A stretch of 64,000 nt of DNA from Armatimonadetes bacterium UBA1398 (lineage in GTDB: Bacteria > Armatimonadota > Zipacnadia > UBA1398), in contig DBQI01000011.1 of NCBI GenBank assembly GCA_002305165.1, forward strand, positions 33,754 through 97,753. Reading direction: 5' to 3'. The translations under genes and the position numbers were made by a program. Positions 8,140 through 15,314 of the stretch are shown piece by piece; position 1 is the stretch's first letter; each line of letters begins with the position of its first letter. Below the pieces are notes generated by a model. It was given only the letters and a program-made list of their open reading frames with translations, did not search any database and had not been told where the DNA came from.

Positions 8140-9129
8140 TCACTCCTCGGCGGGCACCGACTCGAGCACTCGGCGGGCATCCTTCGCGGGGAGATCGCCG
8201 ATCACGATGACCACGCGGCCCCCGCGCCGTTGGCGGGCGGCGTGGGCGATGCCCAGGTCCAGGTCCTGAACGCGGCCTATGTGCGCGCCCTCCTCGCCTC
8301 TCGCCGCTCCGCGTCCGCAGCCCATGCCACGGCCTCGCCCCTGGGCGCCGCCCGAGGGCTCCTTCCGGGGATTGCGCTGGTAGACGGAGAGGATGCGCAG
8401 GCCGTCGGTGTAGCGGAACTCGGCGTAGGCGCGGCCGTGCTCGCATTGGTGGCAGAAGAGGCCAACCTCCTGGTAGCCGTCGGGCACATAGCCGGGCGGC
8501 GCGGGCGCGAAGTTGGCGCGCTGCCGGAACTCATACGGGTTCATGGGCAGGCCGCCGATGTCGGAGCCATCCACTAGGACGTGCTCGATGGGCGGGGGCT
8601 CGGCCGTGTAGTCGATCTCGTCGATGCGCGACCAAGAGGCGAGGTCGCCATCGTGGAAGTAGCTCTGGCGGGCGAGGGGCACCCCCGTCTCGGCATCGCG
8701 CCACAACTCCAGCGCCGGCGCGCCCGTCTGGGCGTCGGTCACTCGCACAAGCCGGGTGGGCCGTCCGGCGATCGGGCTGCCTGGCTCGGTGTCGACCTGA
8801 TACCGGCTCCCGAGGGAGGACTCGTCGAGGCCCGTGTAGGAGGGGCAGATGACCTCGCTCCGGTCTGGGTCACGCAGGGCCACGACCCACTCGCCTGTGT
8901 CGACCATCACCTCGCCGGAGGGGAGCTCCATGCGGCGCAGCCCCCCGCGCGAGGAGATCCGCAGCTCGCGGGAGATCTCGCCGCGAGGCGTGGAACTGCC
9001 CATGGCGCCCCGGGCGGTGTAAGCGCCCGACCATGTCGGGACCGCAGGCTCGTCGGGCGAGGGCTGCTGGCTCCAACGGACGACGTACGTAGCAACGGCG
9101 CCCATCCCGAGGCCCAGGATGAACAGCAC
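8140..9129 (-). CDS. RseB/MucB-like periplasmic sigma-regulatory protein
   Basis: 329 residues, third gene of an ECF sigma operon. An N-terminal membrane segment (about 1-18) precedes a LolA/RseB-like region and a C-terminal segment ending VVIVIGDLPAKDARRVLESV, which resembles the end of RseB proteins. In known systems RseB shields the anti-sigma factor from proteolysis and senses lipoprotein or LPS signals. An unusual insert has CHQCEHGR (Cys226, Cys229) and a Gly/Arg-rich stretch. GTG 9129 is the first standard start; an in-frame CTG further upstream could add nine residues. Assignment rests on context and the C-terminal motif. Confidence 0.6.
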   Translation of the reverse strand: MLFILGLGMGAVATYVVRWSQQPSPDEPAVPTWSGAYTARGAMGSSTPRGEISRELRISSRGGLRRMELPSGEVMVDTGEWVVALRDPDRSEVICPSYTGLDESSLGSRYQVDTEPGSPIAGRPTRLVRVTDAQTGAPALELWRDAETGVPLARQSYFHDGDLASWSRIDEIDYTAEPPPIEHVLVDGSDIGGLPMNPYEFRQRANFAPAPPGYVPDGYQEVGLFCHQCEHGRAYAEFRYTDGLRILSVYQRNPRKEPSGGAQGRGRGMGCGRGAARGEEGAHIGRVQDLDLGIAHAARQRRGGRVVIVIGDLPAKDARRVLESVPAEE

Positions 9130-9155
9130 CGCTAGCAGTGTGGCGCGTCCGGGGT

Positions 9156-9656
9156 TCAGTTCAGCTCACTTCCCCCCTGGGTCAGGCTGATCAGGGTGAT
9201 GGCCATGGATGAGGGGTCGAAGAGCCCGGTCCCCGCCGCGGCGCGGGCGTGCCAGGCGATGATCTGGGCGTCCTCGTCGAGATCGTCGGCGCCATGCTCG
9301 GCCGGAGCGGCCATCGCGACCGCCGCGAGGGGAGCGGGACCGCTCGTGGGCGCAACGGTGGGCGAGGCGAAGAGCAGCGCGAGACCGATGCCGGCGGCCA
9401 CGCCCGCGACGGGGGCGAGGACCCACGGCCAGGTGAGACGCCGCGGCCGTAGCTGGCTTCGGATCGCGGGCCAGAGGTCGGCCTCGACGGGCGGCGTGCC
9501 CACCGCGCGGAGCAGACCATCGAGGGCCCGCTGGCTCTCGTAGGCCCGAGCGCAGTCGGCACATTGCTCCAGGTGTGACGCCAGATCCTCCGGCGCCTCG
9601 CCCGCAGGCAGCTCCAAGATCCTCTTGCGCGCCTCGTCACAGGTCATCGCGCTCAA
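9156..9656 (-). CDS. Zinc-binding anti-sigma factor (ZAS type)
   Basis: 166 residues. The N-terminus has the anti-sigma zinc motif HxxxCxxC (His28, Cys32, Cys35) within HLEQCADC, followed by a linker and one membrane segment at about residues 76-96, then an Ala/Pro-rich extracytoplasmic domain. It should hold the ECF sigma factor encoded just upstream at the membrane until a stress signal triggers its release. TTG 9656 overlaps the sigma stop codon; ATG 9647 is an equally good start. Gene order sigma, anti-sigma, RseB-like matches the RpoE-RseA-RseB arrangement. Confidence 0.85.
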   Translation of the reverse strand: MSAMTCDEARKRILELPAGEAPEDLASHLEQCADCARAYESQRALDGLLRAVGTPPVEADLWPAIRSQLRPRRLTWPWVLAPVAGVAAGIGLALLFASPTVAPTSGPAPLAAVAMAAPAEHGADDLDEDAQIIAWHARAAAGTGLFDPSSMAITLISLTQGGSELN

Positions 9657-10234
9657 CCTTCCATTCCCTCGTTCATCATCCCGCCGAGCTTCCGCTGCAG
9701 CGTCGCCCTTGCCCGGGCGAGCCGAGACAGCACGGTGCCCAGGGGTACGTCGAGCACCTCGGCCACTGCCTTGACCTCGATCCCGTCCAGGTGATGCAGG
9801 GTCACGACCTCCCGCTGATGGGCGGGAAGCCCCGCCACGGCGTCGCGCACCCTCGCCGCCGTCTCGCTGCGGCCGAGGGCATCGCCGGGCGCCGGGGCTG
9901 GATCGACCGCCACGTTCCCTATCTCCTCGTTCTCCTCCAGGGAGTCCGCCTCCCTGACTCGGCGTTTGCGGATCTCATCGACCATGATCCGCCGCGCCAA
10001 CTGCCGGATCCACACTCTGAAGGCCGCGTCGTCGCGGAGCTTGCCCAGCCGATCCCAGGCCCTCACGAAGGCCATCTGGACCACATCGTCAACCATGTCA
10101 CGATCACGAAGGCTCGCTCGGATGAGGGCGTAGACGCCGCCCACATGCCGGTCATACAACTGGCGAAAGGCGTCCGCGTCGCCCTTGCGGGCCCGGCTGA
10201 CCAGGTCCTCTTCCAGTGCGTCACGATCACTCAC
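9653..10234 (-). CDS. ECF-type RNA polymerase sigma factor
   Basis: 193 residues from GTG 10234, chosen because GGTGAAGGAAG lies just upstream; a longer open frame exists but its extra 60 residues are not conserved-looking. Region sigma2 spans about residues 20-88 (DAFRQLYDRHVGG, VVQMAFVRAWDRL, RRIMVDEIRKRR) and sigma4 about 130-183 (LPAHQREVVTLHHLDG, VAEVLDVPLGTVLSRLARAR). It directs RNA polymerase to stress promoters and is expected to be held by the zinc anti-sigma factor whose gene overlaps its end. A candidate ECF-type promoter lies right upstream, consistent with autoregulation. Confidence 0.93.
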   Translation of the reverse strand: MSDRDALEEDLVSRARKGDADAFRQLYDRHVGGVYALIRASLRDRDMVDDVVQMAFVRAWDRLGKLRDDAAFRVWIRQLARRIMVDEIRKRRVREADSLEENEEIGNVAVDPAPAPGDALGRSETAARVRDAVAGLPAHQREVVTLHHLDGIEVKAVAEVLDVPLGTVLSRLARARATLQRKLGGMMNEGMEG

Positions 10235-10258
10235 GCCGTTGCTTCCTTCACCTATAGG

Positions 10259-10284
10259 GACGGATGGTCCACAGGCGGTATTCC
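10259..10284 (-). promoter_or_regulatory. Candidate autoregulated ECF sigma promoter
   Basis: On the minus strand GGAAT (10284-10280) is followed after 17 nt by CGTC (10262-10259), the classic ECF -35/-10 arrangement. Predicted transcription would start about 18 nt before the sigma GTG at 10234. Pattern seen by eye only; such short motifs also occur by chance in GC-rich DNA. Confidence 0.4.
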
Positions 10285-10446
10285 ATGAATACGCGGTCGC
10301 AGCCTGCGGATAGCGACCTGGCCTGGTGTGTGTGCGGCGCGCCGAGGCCGAGTCAGGCCAGATAGTCGCGAAACAGGAAGGGGCCGGCGATGGACCTGGG
10401 GAAACGCGGGGCATGACCGGAGACCTCTCCGGTCGGGAGGAGTCAC

Positions 10447-10995
10447 ATGCCGGAAGACAACGTGCAGGAGACGCCCGAGAAGTCCGAGTCCCCGCAAGCC
10501 CCGCAAGCGGCGCCCGCCCCTCCGAAGAAGAAGGGCCTCAGCGGCGGCGCGATCATCATCCTGGTGATCGGCGTCATCGCCGTTGTCGCGGGAACGTTCT
10601 ACGCCGCGGAGATCAAGCACATATGGATCTTGCAGCCGTGGAACAAGAGCGCCCCCATGGCGGTCATCGAGGCGGCGACGCAGGCGCTGCAGAGCCGCGA
10701 CAAGGAAGCCCTGCAGTCCGTGGGGCCGGGCCTCGTGGTGATCGACCAGGATGGCGTCATCACGGCGGTCAAACCCGGTCCCCAGGCCCAGCGGGACCTG
10801 CCCGTGGAGTCAGTCTCTCCGAGCGGCAGCGCGTCGGAGGCGGTCCTGAGATACGACTACCGTCCGGTGAAGGGGTTCCTGAACGCCTATCTCCCCACCG
10901 AGGACGGGTCATGGGTGCGCATGACCCTCAGGCGCGAGAAGGGCGTGTGGCAGGTCACCGCGCTCGCGGCGGAGCCGGTTCTACCTACGGAGTAG
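10447..10995 (+). CDS. Single-pass membrane protein of unknown function
   Basis: 182 residues. The first 30 are Pro/Ala/Glu-rich and probably disordered, ending in a Lys cluster; a membrane helix follows at about 33-53 (GAIIILVIGVIAVVAGTFYA). The remaining 125 residues look like a small mixed alpha/beta domain with a C-terminal VRMTLRREKGVWQVTALAAEP, a pattern common in NTF2-like or lumazine-binding-type folds, so an extracytoplasmic NTF2-like domain is possible. The ATG has a good SD (GGGAGGAG). It is divergent from the ECF sigma operon and could belong to its regulon; that is inference. Confidence 0.65.
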   Translation: MPEDNVQETPEKSESPQAPQAAPAPPKKKGLSGGAIIILVIGVIAVVAGTFYAAEIKHIWILQPWNKSAPMAVIEAATQALQSRDKEALQSVGPGLVVIDQDGVITAVKPGPQAQRDLPVESVSPSGSASEAVLRYDYRPVKGFLNAYLPTEDGSWVRMTLRREKGVWQVTALAAEPVLPTE

Positions 10996-11095
10996 CGGCG
11001 GCGCTCCGCGGGTCCCTTCAAGGCGGCCATAGGTTCGGCCGTCTCATCCGTTAGCGTGCAGCCCAGCCGGGCTCCGCCAGCGCCCGAGGCGGTCG

Positions 11096-13495
11096 ATGAA
11101 GAGATTCTGCTTGCCACTACTGGTGTCCATGGGCCTGTTGGGGGGACTCGCCCGCGCCCAGGATCCGTCGTTCCTGGACCCCGAGTCGGCGTTTGGGCAT
11201 AACTCCGGGCTCGGCCCGGGCCTCGATCCCGGCTTCGACGGCGGGCTCGGCGGCCCCATGGCCTCGCCGCTGCCGGACCAGATGGCCATGCCCGGCGGCG
11301 GCCCCGGTGGCGTATCGGCGGGTGTGGGCGGCAGCCGGGGCGTCGATATCAGCGCGAATCTGGCGTGGTACCACGAGGAGCGCGGCGCGATTCTCATGTC
11401 GGAGGGCGTGCGGGCCTCCTACATGGGCACCACCATCACGGCTGACCGCTGTGATTACGACTCCGAGGCGGAGGTCGCCTACTTCTACCCCTACATCGTG
11501 CTGGAGCGTGAGGGCGAGCGCATCGTGGGTGAGCGCTGTGTCTTCAGCCTGCGGGATCGGACCTGGACGATCTGGAACGCCACGGCGGAGCTGTCGCCGA
11601 AGTTCTTCTCGAACTGGACGACGGACTTCTCATACATCCACGCGGAGCGGATCGACGGCGACGACAACCGGGCGGACCTCACGAAGCTCTACTTCACCAC
11701 CTGCCCCAAGGCGCGCGTCGAGCGGACCACGGATACGGGCATAGCCCCGGAGCCGGAGATCCCGCACTGGCGGATCGAGGCGGACCACGGGAAGATCGAC
11801 CGACGGGGCGAGTACGTCTCGGTGGGGCCCTCGAAGGTCTATCTGGGCCGGCAGGCCGTCTTCTGGCTGCCTGGCTGGGGGGTGGAGCGGTCGTGGCTCT
11901 CGAAGCTGGACACCCTGCCGGAGATCGGTCAGAACGCGTCCGAGGGGATGTACTTCGGCTGGGCCTACCGCTACTCGGCGCGGAACTTCGTGAAGGTTCG
12001 GTTCACGGAGAAGCAGGGGAACACATACGGCGCCGACTGGAGCTACCGCGGCGACGATGACCGGTTCCGGTTCGACATCAACGCGAACTACCGGACGAAG
12101 ACGGACTCCTTCACCGGCGCCTCGACACTCAACGCGCCCCTCCTCGGGGGCGACCTCTCGGCGAGCTACAGCCTGAGCCGCACCTCGGCCCTCATCGCGA
12201 CGACATCGACCACGGAGAACCGCCGCATCGGGTACACCAACAGCGGCGACCGGTTCCAGCTCCGGCTGAACGCGAACCAGACCATCACGACGAGCACCCA
12301 GCGGCGAGAGAACATGAGCGCCGACGCGAGCATCCGCTACAGCTTCGGCGACAAGGACTCGCTCGACGCCTCGACCCGTTACACCTCCACGGACACCATC
12401 CTGCCCGGAGGCGATGGAAACGAGCTCGTGGCGAACGAGGAGCTCCTGACGACCATCGTCTACCAGAGCCGCCAGAAGGCGGTGGACTGGGAAGCGCGGG
12501 TGGAGATGCGGGATGACCCCGACGGGGATACCTACACCGGGGACGACAGCTTCGGATACGTGGAGCGGCTGCCCCAGGTGACGGCGCGGACCAACCTCCG
12601 TCGCCTGGGCGTGAACAGCCGCGCATGGACGACGAGCATGGAGGCCACGGCGGGGTGGATCCGCGAGGCGGCGACGGACACGGAGACGGCCCGCTACGCC
12701 CTGGACCTCAGCGCGAACCGGCGGGCCCTGACCTGGGGCGACACGGCGATGACCCTCTCCTCCAACTACCGGCAGCGCTGGTATGGGGATGGGACGGCCA
12801 TCTACTCGGTGGGGGGCCGGGTCGGGCTGGAGTCCGACTGGTCCTCTCACTGGGCCTCCTCGGTGACCTACAACGTGGTGGATACTTCGGGATACTCGCC
12901 GTTCCGCTTCGATTACATGACCAATACGCACAACATCTCGGCCGCGGTCAACTGGACAAACCGACGGACGGGGAGCAACCAGCGGAGCCAGCTCAGCACG
13001 GCCTACGACTTCCGACTGCGGCGGTGGTCGGACCTCCGTTGGACCTATGCCTGGAATGGCTCGGCGGGGAACAGCCTATCGCTGAACGCCAACTACCGGC
13101 TGGAGTCGGGGGAGATGGGGCTGGTGTCCCTCCGCTACAACCGCCGGCGTTACGGCTGCTACGACTGGAGCCTCTCGGCGGGCTACGACTTCCGGACCAG
13201 CAAGCTCCAGACGATTCGGAGCTCGCTCGACTGGGAGATCGAGCGGGACCAGTGGCGGCTCCGCTGGGGCGCCGGCTACAACCCGGCGCGGGGCAAGCTC
13301 GACCAGAACAACATCCAGCTCATCAGGTACACCCACTGCTTCACCTATGCGTTGACCTACAACGCGCAGCGGCAGGGCTTCCGGTTCTCGGTGAACGTGC
13401 GCGGGCTGCCGTCCCTGCTCGACGACGGCTTCAGCGTGGGCGGGACCGGCGAGTTCCTCTCCCCGACCACGGGCGGCTCGGGGGACGTGTTCTAG
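11096..13495 (+). CDS. LptD/OstA-like outer-membrane beta-barrel protein
   Basis: 799 residues with a signal peptide (cleavage after ARA, residue 21). After a Gly/Pro-rich linker (about 33-80) comes an OstA-type beta region (GVDISANLAWYHEER through about 250) containing FTTCPKARVER and WRIEADHGKIDRRGEYVSVG, typical of LptD periplasmic domains, then LGRQAVFWLPGW marking the start of the barrel. The rest alternates short polar and aromatic strands (NANYRTKTD, RLNANQTITT) and the protein ends in Phe, as many outer-membrane barrels do. LptD inserts LPS in the outer leaflet; this may be the organism's LptD or a paralogue. LptF/LptG-family genes lie at 54-56 kb. Confidence 0.75.
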   Translation: MKRFCLPLLVSMGLLGGLARAQDPSFLDPESAFGHNSGLGPGLDPGFDGGLGGPMASPLPDQMAMPGGGPGGVSAGVGGSRGVDISANLAWYHEERGAILMSEGVRASYMGTTITADRCDYDSEAEVAYFYPYIVLEREGERIVGERCVFSLRDRTWTIWNATAELSPKFFSNWTTDFSYIHAERIDGDDNRADLTKLYFTTCPKARVERTTDTGIAPEPEIPHWRIEADHGKIDRRGEYVSVGPSKVYLGRQAVFWLPGWGVERSWLSKLDTLPEIGQNASEGMYFGWAYRYSARNFVKVRFTEKQGNTYGADWSYRGDDDRFRFDINANYRTKTDSFTGASTLNAPLLGGDLSASYSLSRTSALIATTSTTENRRIGYTNSGDRFQLRLNANQTITTSTQRRENMSADASIRYSFGDKDSLDASTRYTSTDTILPGGDGNELVANEELLTTIVYQSRQKAVDWEARVEMRDDPDGDTYTGDDSFGYVERLPQVTARTNLRRLGVNSRAWTTSMEATAGWIREAATDTETARYALDLSANRRALTWGDTAMTLSSNYRQRWYGDGTAIYSVGGRVGLESDWSSHWASSVTYNVVDTSGYSPFRFDYMTNTHNISAAVNWTNRRTGSNQRSQLSTAYDFRLRRWSDLRWTYAWNGSAGNSLSLNANYRLESGEMGLVSLRYNRRRYGCYDWSLSAGYDFRTSKLQTIRSSLDWEIERDQWRLRWGAGYNPARGKLDQNNIQLIRYTHCFTYALTYNAQRQGFRFSVNVRGLPSLLDDGFSVGGTGEFLSPTTGGSGDVF

Positions 13496-13551
13496 CTGGA
13501 AGGCAGGAAGGAGGCTGCCGACGAATCCGAGCCGAGAGGAGGCTGATCGCC

Positions 13552-14691
13552 GTGATCACCCAGCTCTACGCTGACAACTACCGTGGTGTTCAACGGCTCG
13601 ATCTTGGGCTGAACTCCATGAACCTGCTTACGGGTCGGAACGGGTCCGGCAAGACGAGTGTTCTGATGGCGATCGCCGCGATCCGAGATCTCGCCACAGG
13701 CCGGCACGCGGTAGCCGAGGCTTTCCCGTCCCTCAGTTGCACCCGGTGGGTGAGTGAGCCTCACCAGACCTTTCGGCTGGCGCTGGAAGGGGACGATCCC
13801 TGCAACCAGGGGGCACCCATCACCTATCTGTACGAACTGACCATCGACCACGAGCACAGCGGGGGCAAGCCTACAGGTCGGGCCCGTGTCCTCCGCGAGA
13901 GCGTCCGCGCCGAAGGGGACCGGCCCCTTTTCGAGTTCAGCGAGGGTACGGTGCAACTCTATAATGACGGGTTCGGCACGGGCCCCCAGTTCACGTTCAA
14001 CTGGGAGCGGTCGGGGCTGTCGTCGGTCCAACTCGGGCGGCCGGACAACACGCGGCTGACTCATATGGTGGAGATGCTTCGACTCATCCGCGTGCTGCAC
14101 CTGAGCCCTGAGGACGTGTCGGACGTCAGCGAGCAACCCGAAGAGCAGCTTGCCTTCTCGGGCGGGAACTTCGCGGCGTGGTACCGGTGGCTGAGTGACG
14201 GGAACCAGGCCTTGGGCGCGGAGATCGGGAGGGCCTTGGAGGAAGTCATCCCCGGGTTCGACTACTTCGGCGCGCCGGAGGTCGGAGCAGGCCGGAAGCG
14301 GCTCTATGTGTACCGCCGCCATGGCGCGCACCAGTCGCAGTACGACCTGTCCGAGCTCTCCAGTGGCCAGTTGGCGCTCACCGTTCTCTACACCGTCCTC
14401 ATCGATGCCAGCAAACGCGGTGGGGTGGTCTGCATCGACGAACCGGGCGCCTTTCTAGCTCTGGAGGAGATTCAGCCATGGCTGCGGGCGCTCAGCGACC
14501 TGTGCCTCGAAGGCAAGGCTCAGGCGATTCTAACCTCACATCATCCTGAGCTCGTCAACTATCTTGGGCCTGAGTTCGGAATCTGGCTGCGGCGCGGTGA
14601 CGAAGGGGGAACCGATCATGAGCCGCTGGCTGGGCTGCTCGAGGACACCCTTGACCCGGCGGAGGCGTTGTCGAGAGGCTGGGTGAGCTGA
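13552..14691 (+). CDS. AAA ATPase (AAA_21/OLD-like), partner of a TOPRIM-like protein
   Basis: 379 residues, starting at GTG 13552 with AGAGGAGG nine nt upstream; the longer open frame into the LptD gene is fortuitous. Walker A is GRNGSGKT (28-35), the ABC-type signature LSSGQ is at 269-273, and Walker B VVCIDEP ends with Asp296/Glu297; TSHHPELVN is the switch His region. N-terminal DNYRGVQRLDLGLN is typical of SMC/RecF-like AAA_21 ATPases. Such ATPases pair with TOPRIM nucleases in OLD-type, PARIS-type and AbiL-type defence modules. The downstream gene overlaps by one base (TGATG). I infer a sensing or nuclease-gating ATPase; phage defence is not proven. Confidence 0.82.
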   Translation: MITQLYADNYRGVQRLDLGLNSMNLLTGRNGSGKTSVLMAIAAIRDLATGRHAVAEAFPSLSCTRWVSEPHQTFRLALEGDDPCNQGAPITYLYELTIDHEHSGGKPTGRARVLRESVRAEGDRPLFEFSEGTVQLYNDGFGTGPQFTFNWERSGLSSVQLGRPDNTRLTHMVEMLRLIRVLHLSPEDVSDVSEQPEEQLAFSGGNFAAWYRWLSDGNQALGAEIGRALEEVIPGFDYFGAPEVGAGRKRLYVYRRHGAHQSQYDLSELSSGQLALTVLYTVLIDASKRGGVVCIDEPGAFLALEEIQPWLRALSDLCLEGKAQAILTSHHPELVNYLGPEFGIWLRRGDEGGTDHEPLAGLLEDTLDPAEALSRGWVS

Positions 14692-15218
14692 TGGGCCGCC
14701 GGGTGGTGCTCATCTGCGAGGACAGTCAGCATGAGTACTTCGCGCGGCATGTGCTGAGCAAGCTGGGTTACGCGGATCGGAGCTTCAGGGTCATCAAGGC
14801 GGATCGCGGAGGGGGCTCTGCGGAGCAGTTCGTCAGAGACCGGTTCCTGCGCGAGCTTCGCACATTCCAGAAGGGCCACACGACCTACGACCTCATCGTG
14901 GTGTGCGACGCCGACGGCAAGGACCGCCTGACGGACTGGAAGGAAGCGTGCAACCGGGGCGGGCTGGAGTGGCCCGGGTCCGATCAGCGCGTCGCGCTGT
15001 TCTTTCCTAACCGTGAGATCGAGAACTGGATCTACCATCTTCGTGGCGAGGACGTTGACGAGGCCCGGAAGTGCGCAAAGCTGAAGGGAGCCGGAGACTG
15101 CCAGGATGCGGTGGAGCAACTCGCGCGCATTTGTGACTCAGGAAGGCTTCCGCCTGACGCCCTGCCATCGCTTCGTCAGGCGTGCGTGGAGTACGCGCGG
15201 TTCAGGGCACTAGCGTAG
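14691..15218 (+). CDS. TOPRIM-like protein (RloB/DUF4276-like), putative nuclease partner
   Basis: 175 residues. The N-terminus VVLICEDSQHEYFAR has the TOPRIM-type acidic residue (Glu10) after a hydrophobic strand, and LIVVCDADGKD carries the DxD pair (Asp73, Asp75). FFPNREIENWI (105-113) resembles the P-x-x-E-x-W block of RloB and DUF4276 proteins. The start ATG overlaps the ATPase stop, so the two are made together. In comparable two-gene systems the TOPRIM partner is the toxic nuclease released by the ATPase. The exact family is uncertain; it is shorter than AriB or OLD nucleases. No other gene belongs to this unit. Confidence 0.68.
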   Translation: MGRRVVLICEDSQHEYFARHVLSKLGYADRSFRVIKADRGGGSAEQFVRDRFLRELRTFQKGHTTYDLIVVCDADGKDRLTDWKEACNRGGLEWPGSDQRVALFFPNREIENWIYHLRGEDVDEARKCAKLKGAGDCQDAVEQLARICDSGRLPPDALPSLRQACVEYARFRALA

Positions 15219-15253
15219 GCCGCCAGGAGAGCGCGTCCAGACGGCCTGTCAGA

Positions 15254-15277
15254 CCTCTGGCCCCTCTGCGCCAGAGG
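15254..15277 (+). terminator. Hairpin after the ATPase/TOPRIM pair
   Basis: CCTCTGGC (15254-15261) and GCCAGAGG (15270-15277) form an 8-bp stem with an 8-nt loop, 36 nt after the TOPRIM-like stop codon. There is no U tract, so it may be a weak or Rho-assisted terminator. Confidence 0.4.
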
Positions 15278-15314
15278 ACAGGGACCTCGCTGTACCAACA
15301 CGACGCACAACGGA

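Noticed and set aside
12625..13551. In-frame extension of the ATPase gene back into the LptD-like gene
   Set aside because: The upstream 309 codons are a frame-shadow of lptD-like coding sequence; GTG 13552 has the only SD.
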